Source: Pseudonocardia sp. CNS-004
Lineage (GTDB): Bacteria > Actinomycetota > Actinomycetes > Mycobacteriales > Pseudonocardiaceae
Direction: 5' to 3'
Length of the DNA stretch: 64,000 nucleotides
Assembly (NCBI GenBank): GCA_001942185.1
Contig: MKJV01000101.1
Span: 124,001 to 188,000 of the forward strand
The position numbers and the translations under genes were made by a program. The notes below the pieces were generated by a model that saw only the letters and a list, made by a program, of their open reading frames with translations, was not told where the DNA came from and ran no database searches. Positions 55,359-62,782 of the stretch are shown one piece after another. Position 1 is the stretch's first letter; the number at the start of each line of letters is the position of its first letter.

Positions 55359-57033
55359 CGACCATCGACTCCGCCGTACGTCCTCTCGCCGACGACTACG
55401 TCCGCCGGCTCGCCGACCTCGACACCGTCGTGGCGACGTCACTGGGCACGCACCCCGGTGACGACCGGGTGCCCGACCTGTCTCCAGAGGGCGTGGAGGC
55501 CTCCGACGACCTGGCCCGCACCACGCTCTCCGCACTCGCCGACGCGGACGAGGCCGATGACGACGACCGTCGCTGCGCGCGGCTGCTGCGCGAGCGGCTG
55601 GAGGCCCAGCTGGCGGCGAGCGGGGCGGGCGAGCACCTCCGCACGGTCCGCAACATCTTCGGCCCGCACGCGCAGGTCCGGCAGCTGTTCGAGCTGATGC
55701 CCACCGCCACCCCGGACGACTGGGCGGTGGTCGCCCGCCGGCTGGCCCGGGTGCCGGAGGCGTTCCAGGGCTACACCGTGACGCTCGCCGAAGGATCGAG
55801 GCGTGGGCTGCACGCCGCGCCGCGCCAGGTGGAGACGGTCGTCGACCAGCTCGACGAGTGGCTCGCAGGCGCAGGCGGGTCGTGGTTCCACTCGTTCGCG
55901 GCGAATGCACCCGACGGCGTCCCGGCGGCGGTCCGCGCCGAGCTGGCGAGCGGGGCCGACGCCGCGGCCGCCGCCACCGGGGCGCTGCGCGCGTACCTCG
56001 CCGGCACGTACCTGCCGGCCGCGGCGGGCACCCGGGATGCCGTCGGGCCCGAGCGCTACCGGCTCGCGCCCGCCTCTCCACCGGGGCGGACCTGGACCTG
56101 GCCGAGGCGTACGCGTGGGCGTGGGACGAGCACCGCCGGATCGACGCCGAGATGCGCCGCGAGGCCGGGACCGTGCTCCCCGGGGCCGACCTGCCCGCGG
56201 CGATGCGTCATCTCGACGAGAACGGCCCGGCGGTGGACGGCGTCGACGAGGTGCGGGTCTGGCTGCAGCAGCTGATGGACACGGTGATCACCGAGCTGGA
56301 CGGCACGCACTTCGACATCCCGCCCCGGGTACGCGCGGTCGAGGCGATGATCGCCCCGCCGGGCAGTGCCGCCGCCCCCTACTACACGCAGCCGTCGCTG
56401 GACTTCTCCCGCCCCGGCCGCACCTGGCTGCCGACGATGGACGAGACGCGCTTCCCGCTGTGGCAGCTGATCAGCACCTGGTACCACGAGGGTGTTCCCG
56501 GGCACCACCTGCAGCTGGCCCAGTGGACCCACCTCGCCGACCGGCTCTCGACGTACCAGACCGCGATCGGTGCGGTGTCGGGCAACATCGAGGGCTGGGC
56601 GCTCTACGCCGAGCGCCTGATGGACGAGCTGGGCTACCTGACCGTGCCCGGGGCGCGGCTCGGTTACCTCGACGCGCAGCAGATGCGGGCCGTGCGAGTG
56701 GTGATCGACATCGGCATGCACCTGGAGCTGCAGGTGCCTGCCGACTCCCCGCTGCACGCCGGCGAGACCTGGACACCGGAGATCGCACGCGAGTTCTTCG
56801 GCGCGCACTCGGGACGCCCGGCCGCGTTCATCGACAGCGAGATCGTCCGCTACCTCGGCTGGCCGGGCCAGGCGATCAGCTACAAGCTCGGGGAACGGGC
56901 CTGGCTCGCGGGCCGGGAGGCGGCCCGGGCCGCCCGCGGCGCCGACTTCGACCTGAAGCAGTGGCACGCCGCGGCGCTGTCACTGGGCAGCCTCGGTCTC
57001 GACGACCTCACCGACGAGCTGGCGAAGCTCTAG
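55346..57033 (+). CDS. DUF885-family metallopeptidase-like protein (frameshifted)
   Basis: About 560 residues. The family motif STWYHEGVPGHHLQLAQWTH contains the H-E-G-x-P-G-H-H metal site. Further marks are NIEGWALYAERLMDELGYL, FIDSEIVRYLGWPGQAISYK and LGERAWLAGREAA. DUF885 proteins are predicted zinc carboxypeptidase-like enzymes. A break near 56080 joins PERYRLAP-A to RLSTGADLDLAEAYAWAWDE. ATG 55346 lies inside the end of the regulator gene. After its stop only the repeat element separates it from the converging TetR gene. Confidence 0.85.
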
Positions 57034-57098
57034 ACGAGCACGCCCGCATCCGGCCGGTGGCCGTCGACGATCCGGGCCGGGGTGGTGAGCCAGCCGGT

Positions 57099-57326
57099 GG
57101 CTCGTGATCGCCGGGAATGGTGTCGGGACGACTGATCTGTCGTCGTGCCACCACGGTCGACGATCGACGTGCGCAAGATCGGCGGAGGTGGTGCCAGAGC
57201 GTCAGATGCGGCGGTCTCGGACCACCTCTGGTGATCACGCCCTGGGTCGGCCCGAGCAGTGATCGGTCCGAGACGGGCTCGGGCGCCCCGCCGAGGGTGA
57301 CGCCACGCCTCTGATCGATTCGGACG
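57099..57326. repeat. Dispersed intergenic element, copy B (plus orientation)
   Basis: The core 57099-57242 matches the reverse complement of 44669-44811 almost throughout, beginning TCGTGATCGCCGG and ending GGTGATCACGCCC, with the hairpin GACGACTGATCTGTCGTC conserved. One 66-base module (57260-57326, TGATCGGTCCGAGACGG onward, with GGGCGCCCCGCCGAGGG) follows. Like copy A it lies between two converging genes. Confidence 0.85.
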
Positions 57327-57350
57327 TGCTCGTCCGGGCGTCGCGGCCGT

Positions 57351-58039
57351 TCAGCGCGCTCCCAACTGCACCTCGAGCCCGTCCAGGACGAGCTCGAGGC
57401 CGAACCGCCACCCGTTGTCCGCCGATCGGCCGGACCGGGTGGCGGTGAGCACGGCCGCGTACTCCGCGTCGCGCTGGACGAGCTGGTCGCGCAGCGACCC
57501 GGCGCCCTGGCCGGGGGTCCACGGCTGCGTTCCCGACGCCGTCGGCGACAGCGTGTTGCGGACGTGGGCGCACAGCAGCAGGACGGCGTCCATCTGCTGG
57601 GAGCCGCCGAGCCCGGCCTCGGCGAGCACGGCGACCGGACATTCGATCCAGGCGACCTCGCGCGGCCCCATCACCCGATCCCCGACCGTGGCCTGCGGAA
57701 GCCACGGGTGGTGCAACCAGTTCTCGCGCAGCAGCTCCGCCCACTCCTCGATCCGGGCCCGCCAACCGCTGCCGGTCAGCACCGGCGGGTCACCGACCGC
57801 GGCCTCGATCGTGACGGCGAGCAGCTGCGCCTTCCCCGACACGTACCGGTACAGCGCCATCTTCGTGACACCGAACACCTCGGCCACGCGTTGCATCGAC
57901 ACGGCGGCCATCCCGTCGCGTCGGCGATCCGCACGGTCGCCTCGGCGATCGCCGCGATCGACAGCGACGGCCGCGGCCCTCGGCTGGGTCGGCTCGGCGC
58001 TCCCCAGAGCAACTCGATGACCTGCCCGGTGTCGTCCAT
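57351..58039 (-). CDS. TetR-family transcriptional regulator (frameshifted)
   Basis: About 225 residues from ATG 58039. The helix-turn-helix spans a break near 57910: LSIAAIAEATVRIADATG then AAVSMQRVAEVFGVTKMALY, RYVSGKAQLL. The C-terminal ligand domain ends GLELVLDGLEVQLGAR at 57351 and resembles TetR_C proteins of the TetR/ActII type. It is divergent from three DHFR-like genes, and three ACAGT half-sites lie between, so it is the probable repressor of that operon. Confidence 0.83.
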
Positions 58040-58081
58040 CCGTTCTCCGATCCGCTCTTGCCCTGGCGACCCGTTTGCCGT

Positions 58082-58121
58082 AAACAGTGTCCCCCAGATA
58101 CTGTTTCTACTGGAGACAGTA
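58082..58121. promoter_or_regulatory. Overlapping TetR operators (three evenly spaced half-sites)
   Basis: AAACAGT (58082-58088), 11 bases, ACTGTTT (58100-58106) forms one inverted repeat. TACTGT (58099-58104), 11 bases, ACAGTA (58116-58121) forms a second that shares the middle half-site. The sites lie 43 bp before the TetR ATG and 20 bp before the first DHFR-like start. Confidence 0.7.
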
Positions 58122-58141
58122 CTTCATCCCGAGGGGGATCC

Positions 58142-58735
58142 GTGGGTCGAGTGGTCTACGACATGAGCACGTCACTGGACGGCTTCGTCAGCGCGGCAGG
58201 CGCCACCGCCGAGGAACCGTTGGGCATCGGCGGCGAGCGGCTGCACGCGTGGGCGTTCGCCGGTGACGAGGTCGATCGCAAGGTGCTCGGTGACGGGGTG
58301 GGCAGCCTCGGAGCCGTGGTCACGGGGCGGCGCACGTACGACCAGTCACTGCCGTTCTGGGGGCCGAACGGCCCGACCGGCGAGGCACGGCTCCCGCTCT
58401 TCGTCGTCACGCACAGCGCGCCGGCGAGCTCGCCCGAGGACGGCGTGTACCGGTTCGTCACCGACGGCCCGGAGCGCGCGCTGGCGGAAGCGGTGACCGC
58501 CGCCGGCGACAAGGGCGTCGGCGTGATGGGCACCGACGTCGCACGGCAGCTCGTCCGGGCCGGGCTGGTCGACGAGATCGTGGTGCACGTCGTGCCGGTG
58601 CTGTTCGGCAGCGGTGACCGCTTCTTCGACGACGACGGCCAGCACGTCGAGCTCGAGGTTCTCGAGGTCGTGCCCACGGCGGCGGCGACCCACATCCGCC
58701 ACCGCGTGATCGGTCCGGCCCACGGGTCGCGGTGA
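58142..58735 (+). CDS. DHFR/RibD C-terminal-domain protein, paralogue 1
   Basis: This intact protein of 197 residues opens VVYDMSTSLDGFVSAAGATA, has VVTGRRTYDQSLPFWGPNG, FVVTHSAPASSPEDGVYRFV and VGVMGTDVARQLVRAGLVDE, and ends with the VHVVPVLFGSG strand. These are standard for the stand-alone RibD_C family (NADPH-binding, DHFR fold). The substrate is unknown; it is not a folate DHFR by motif. GAGGGGG lies before GTG 58142. First of three tandem paralogues under the TetR operators. Confidence 0.85.
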   Translation: MGRVVYDMSTSLDGFVSAAGATAEEPLGIGGERLHAWAFAGDEVDRKVLGDGVGSLGAVVTGRRTYDQSLPFWGPNGPTGEARLPLFVVTHSAPASSPEDGVYRFVTDGPERALAEAVTAAGDKGVGVMGTDVARQLVRAGLVDEIVVHVVPVLFGSGDRFFDDDGQHVELEVLEVVPTAAATHIRHRVIGPAHGSR

Positions 58736-58751
58736 GGAGGAGGACAGCGGG

Positions 58752-59381
58752 ATGGCCACACGCACGGGCAAGGTGACCTGCAACCTGTCGATCACCGTCG
58801 ACGGCTACTCGGCCGGGCTCGACCAGACCGAGCAACGTCCGTTCGGCGCCGACGGCGGCGACGGCTGGGGCAACCGACTGCACTCCTGGATGTTCGACGA
58901 CGCCGACGAGAACCGGGCCGAGACCGAACGGCTCGCCGCGGCGGGGGCCTTCATCGTGGGCCGCAACATGTTCGGCCCGGTACGCGGCGAGTGGGATCGG
59001 GACTGGAACGGCTGGTGGGGCGACAACCCGCCCTACCACGCCTCGGTGTTCGTGCTCACCCACCACCCGCGCGACCCGCAGCCGATGGACGGCGGCACCA
59101 CGTTCCACTTCGTCACCGACGGGATCGAGGCCGCACTGGAGCGCGCACGCGAGGCCGCCGGGGACGGCGACGTATCGATCCACGGCGGCGCGACCACCAT
59201 CAACCAGTACCTCGCGGCAGGCCTGATCGACGAGATGAGCCTGCACATCGTGCCGCTCACGCTCGGCGCCGGCACCCGGCTGTTCGACGGCGTTCCTCCG
59301 CTGAACCTGCAGCAGATGGAGTCGCGGACGTCGAACGCGGTCACGCACCTGACCTATCGCGTGCTGCCCCGCGACCGCTGA
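58752..59381 (+). CDS. DHFR/RibD C-terminal-domain protein, paralogue 2
   Basis: This intact protein of 209 residues opens KVTCNLSITVDGYSAGLDQT, has AFIVGRNMFGPVRGEWDRDW, VFVLTHHPRDPQPMDGGTTF, VSIHGGATTINQYLAAGLID and LHIVPLTLGAGTRLFDGVPP. It is longer than paralogue 1, with an extra WNGWWGDNPPYHA loop. The gap after paralogue 1 is 16 bp with GGAGGA. The piece preserved in the remnant at 17.5 kb is the region around its THHP motif. Confidence 0.86.
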   Translation: MATRTGKVTCNLSITVDGYSAGLDQTEQRPFGADGGDGWGNRLHSWMFDDADENRAETERLAAAGAFIVGRNMFGPVRGEWDRDWNGWWGDNPPYHASVFVLTHHPRDPQPMDGGTTFHFVTDGIEAALERAREAAGDGDVSIHGGATTINQYLAAGLIDEMSLHIVPLTLGAGTRLFDGVPPLNLQQMESRTSNAVTHLTYRVLPRDR

Positions 59382-59438
59382 GTCCCGCGCGTACCCACGG
59401 TCTGCACCCCGACGAACCCACACCCGAAGGAGAACCTC

Positions 59439-59975
59439 ATGGGATCGATCAAGTCCGGCCTGTTCATCTCGCTCGACGGCGTCATCGAGGCGCCCGACAC
59501 CTGGCACTTCGACTACTTCAACGACGAGATGGGTGCCGCCGTCGGCGCGCTGATGAACAACGACGGCATGCTGCTGGGCCGCAAGACCTACGACGGCTTC
59601 GCCGAGTACTGGCCCTCTGCCGACCCGAACGACCCGTTCACCGCCCAGATGAACGGCGCGCAGAAGTACGTCGTGTCGACCACGCTCACGGAGGCGACCT
59701 GGGAGAACTCCACGATCGTCAACGGCGACGTCAAGGCCGAGCTGGCGAAGCTCAAGCAGGACAAGGACCTCGGCACCACGGGCAGTGCCGTCCTGGTCTC
59801 CTGGCTGCTGGAGGAGGGGCTGCTCGACGAGCTGCACCTGCTGGTGCACCCGGTCGTGGTCGGGAACGGCCAGAAGCTGTTCACCGAAGGGGCGAAGGTG
59901 CCGCTGAAGCTCCTGTCCTCCACGACCTTCACGACCGGCGTGGTGCACCTGGTCTACGGCCCCAGCGAGAGCTGA
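59439..59975 (+). CDS. DHFR/RibD C-terminal-domain protein, paralogue 3
   Basis: This intact protein of 178 residues opens KSGLFISLDGVIEAPDTWHF, has GMLLGRKTYDGFAEYWPSA, YVVSTTLTEATWENSTIVNG and GSAVLVSWLLEEGLLDELHL, and ends VHLVYGPSES. It belongs to the YyaP/YqjY-like branch of the family. GAAGGAGAA lies before ATG 59439, 57 bp after paralogue 2. It converges on the DUF1707 gene. Confidence 0.86.
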   Translation: MGSIKSGLFISLDGVIEAPDTWHFDYFNDEMGAAVGALMNNDGMLLGRKTYDGFAEYWPSADPNDPFTAQMNGAQKYVVSTTLTEATWENSTIVNGDVKAELAKLKQDKDLGTTGSAVLVSWLLEEGLLDELHLLVHPVVVGNGQKLFTEGAKVPLKLLSSTTFTTGVVHLVYGPSES

Positions 59976-59991
59976 GCGCCCGGGAGCAGCG

Positions 59992-60591
59992 TCAGAAGTA
60001 GTGGCCGGCGATGCGGAAGCGGCGCCGGACCGTCACCGATCCCATCCCGGCCCGGCCGTGCACCACGAAATGGGGCACACCGGGGCGGCGGACGGACGGG
60101 ACGCTGCTCTTGACCGTGCCCATGCTCGCCACCACGTCGTCGACGTTCGCGGTGGAGTCGTCGGGCACGAGGAGCTTGGCCGACCCGGCGCCCAGGTCGA
60201 CCTCGATGTCCACCACGGCGTGCGGGATGACCGTGTCGCAGAAGTCGAGCACGACCGAGCCCATGGCGCTCTGCAGGCGCAGCCGCGGCGGCACGTCCCA
60301 CGTGCCGCCGCGCTTGATCGTCGACATGCCGGCGCGCAGCACCACCGGCGGCGCGTCCGGCGGCACCGCGAGGGCCGGGGGGTCGACGATCGCGTCGGGG
60401 TCGGGCAGGTCGGCGAACGGCGGGCGCAGGTCGGCCTCGTAACGTGCCGCGTAGACCACAGCGAGCCGTTCCTCGAGCTCGCTCAGCGTGATCCGGCCCT
60501 CGGCGAGGGCCTGGTGCAAGCGCTGGGCGGCGCGCTCGCGGTCCGCATCGGCGATGCGGTACCCCCGGGACTCGGACGACGGCTCGCTCAC
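59992..60591 (-). CDS. DUF1707 protein with LiaF-like C-terminal domain
   Basis: This intact protein of 199 residues opens with a DUF1707 domain: RIADADRERAAQRLHQALAE, GRITLSELEERLAVVYAARY. Then a Pro-rich linker leads to a beta-helix-like domain (VVDIEVDLGAGSAKLLVPDD; VVASMGTVKSSVPSV; GMGSVTVRRR) like the C-terminal part of LiaF-type proteins. It is soluble here, with no membrane segment. A role in envelope stress sensing is a family-based guess. Divergent from dprE1 by 59 bp. Confidence 0.85.
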   Translation of the reverse strand: MSEPSSESRGYRIADADRERAAQRLHQALAEGRITLSELEERLAVVYAARYEADLRPPFADLPDPDAIVDPPALAVPPDAPPVVLRAGMSTIKRGGTWDVPPRLRLQSAMGSVVLDFCDTVIPHAVVDIEVDLGAGSAKLLVPDDSTANVDDVVASMGTVKSSVPSVRRPGVPHFVVHGRAGMGSVTVRRRFRIAGHYF

Positions 60592-60650
60592 GTGCTGAGC
60601 GTAACGGCGGGCCGCGGCCGCTACCGGGCCGAGCGCTACCCTGGCCCGCG

Positions 60651-62011
60651 ATGCCGGAATCCACGAGCCTGCGCGGTTGGGGACGTACCGCGCCCACCAG
60701 CGCGAAGGTGCTACTCCCCCGGTCCCCCGACGACGTGTCGGCCGCGATCAAGACCGCGGGCCCGCGCGGCGTCATCGCCCGCGGGCTCGGCCGCTCCTAC
60801 GGCGACCCGGCGCAGAACGCCGGCGGCACCGTGCTGGACATGACCGGGCTCGCCACGATCCACTCCATCGACGCCGAGAGCGGCCTCGTCGACCTGGACG
60901 CCGGCGTCAGCCTCGACACGTTGATGCGTGCCGCGCTGCCCCACGGGCTGTGGGTGCCGGTGCTGCCCGGCACCCGGCAGGTCACGATCGGCGGCGCGAT
61001 CGGCGCGGACATCCACGGCAAGAACCACCACACCAAGGGCAGCTTCGGCAACCACGTCCGCTCGCTGGACCTGATCACGGCCGACGGCTCGGTACGCACC
61101 CTCACCCCCGACGGCCCGGGCTCCGAGCTGTTCTGGGCCACCGTCGGCGGGATGGGGCTCACCGGTGTCGTCGTGCGCGCCACCGTGGCGCTGCACCGCA
61201 CCGAGTCGGCGTACTTCGTGGTCGACACCGACCGCACCGCCGACCTCGACGAGCTGATGGGCCTGCTCACCGACGGCTCCGACGACACGTACGGCTACTC
61301 GGCCGCCTGGTTCGACACCACCACCACCGGCGCCCAGCTGGGCCGGGCGGTACTCACCCGCGGCTCGCTCGCCACGGTGGACCAGCTCCCGGCGAAGCTG
61401 CGCAGCGACCCGCTGAAGTTCGAGGCGCCGCAGCTGCTGTCGTTCCCCGACGTGTTCCCCAACGGGCTCGCCAACCGCCACACGCTGCGCGCCTTCAGCG
61501 AGCTCTGGTACCGCAAGGCGCCCAAGCGCCAGCGTGGCTCGGTCCAGAACATCACCGCCTTCTACCAGGTGCTCGACCTGTTCGGGAACTGGAACCGGGT
61601 GTACGGATCGCGCGGCTTCCTGCAGTACCAGTTCGTCGTGCCGTTCGGCGAGGAGCCGACCTTCCGCCGGATCGTCGAGAAGATCGCCGCGTCGCCGCAC
61701 GCCTCCGGCCTCAACGTCCTCAAGCGGTTCGGGGCGGGCAACCGGGCGCCGCTGTCGTTCCCGCAGCCGGGCTGGACGATCACGGTCGACTTCCCGGTCG
61801 CCCGCGCCTGCACCAGCTGTGCCAGGAGCTCGACGAGCTGGTGGTCGGCGCAGGCGGCCGGTTCTACCTGGCCAAGGAGTCGCGGGTGAGCGCCGCGACG
61901 TTCCGCCGCGGCTACCCGCGGTTCGACGAGTGGCGCGAGGTGCGCGACGCCGCCGACCCCGAGGGGGTCTTCGCCTCGGACATGTCCCGCAGACTGGAGC
62001 TGACGAAGTGA
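60651..62011 (+). CDS. dprE1: Decaprenylphosphoryl-beta-D-ribose 2-oxidase DprE1 (frameshifted)
   Basis: About 453 residues; the mycobacterial enzyme has 461. FAD-binding parts are RGLGRSYGDPAQNAGGTVLD, PVLPGTRQVTIGGAIGADIH and GKNHHTKGSFGNHV, and the active-site Lys lies in FYLAKESRVS. The residue equal to the Mycobacterium Cys387, the covalent target of benzothiazinones, is Thr378 here (WTITVDF, codon ACG at 61782). A lost base near 61800 breaks the frame before LHQLCQELDELV. Its stop overlaps the dprE2 GTG. It oxidises decaprenylphosphoryl-ribose at C2 on the way to the arabinose donor of the wall. Confidence 0.92.
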
Positions 62012-62763
62012 TCGACGCCGTGGGCAACCCGCAGAGCATCCTCCTGCTCGGCGGCACCTCCGAGATCGGACTCGCGGTGGTCGAGGCGTTCGCGAACGAC
62101 CGGCCGCTGCGGGTGGTGCTCGCCGCCCGGCCGTCGCAACGGCTCGACGCCGCCCGCACCCGGCTGGAGGCCCGCGGCTGCGCCGTGGAGCTGCTCCCGT
62201 TCGACGCCGAGGCCCTCGACACCCATGCCGACGTGGTGCGCAAGGCCTTCACCGGTGGGGACATCGACGTGGCGGTCGTGGCGTTCGGGCTGCTCGGCGA
62301 CAACGAGCAGGCCTGGACCGACGCGCCGACCGCCGTGCGGCTCGCCCAGGTGAACTACACGGCGGCGGTGTCGGTGGGCGTCACGCTCGCCGAGCTGATG
62401 CGCCAGCAGGGCCATGGCTCGATCGTGGCGTTCTCCTCGGTGGCGGGCGAGCGCACCCGCCGCTCGAACTTCGTGTACGGCTCGACGAAGGCCGGGCTCG
62501 ACGCGTTCTACACCGGCCTCACCGAGGCGCTGCGCCCGCACGGGGTCGGGGTCACCATCGTGCGCCCCGGTTTCGTGCACACCCGGATGACGGAGGGGAA
62601 GAAGCCGACCCCGCTCGCCACCACACCCGAGGCCGTCGCGGCAATGACGGTCGACGCGGTGCGCAGGCGGCGCGAGCTGATCTGGACGCCCGGAGCGTGG
62701 CGGCTCGTGATGAGCGTGCTGCGGCACCTGCCGCGCGCGGTGTTCCGCAGGCTCCCGATCTGA
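62008..62763 (+). CDS. dprE2: Decaprenylphosphoryl-D-2-keto erythropentose reductase DprE2
   Basis: This intact short-chain dehydrogenase of 251 residues (254 in Mycobacterium) has the NAD loop ILLLGGTSEIGLAVVEAF, VAFGLLGDN, the catalytic Ser in GSIVAFSSVAGERTRRSNF and YxxxK in FVYGSTKAGLDAFYTGL. It reduces the keto intermediate made by DprE1 to decaprenylphosphoryl-arabinose. GTG 62008 overlaps the dprE1 stop (GTGA), as expected for partner enzymes. Confidence 0.93.
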   Translation: MIDAVGNPQSILLLGGTSEIGLAVVEAFANDRPLRVVLAARPSQRLDAARTRLEARGCAVELLPFDAEALDTHADVVRKAFTGGDIDVAVVAFGLLGDNEQAWTDAPTAVRLAQVNYTAAVSVGVTLAELMRQQGHGSIVAFSSVAGERTRRSNFVYGSTKAGLDAFYTGLTEALRPHGVGVTIVRPGFVHTRMTEGKKPTPLATTPEAVAAMTVDAVRRRRELIWTPGAWRLVMSVLRHLPRAVFRRLPI

Positions 62764-62782
62764 ACTTCCCGATCCGACGGCC

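Noticed and set aside
52791..56081. A 1096-codon minus-strand frame opposite the AfsR-like and DUF885 genes
   Set aside because: The plus-strand domains are clear. The minus frame has low-complexity Arg/Gly/Pro text and no motif.
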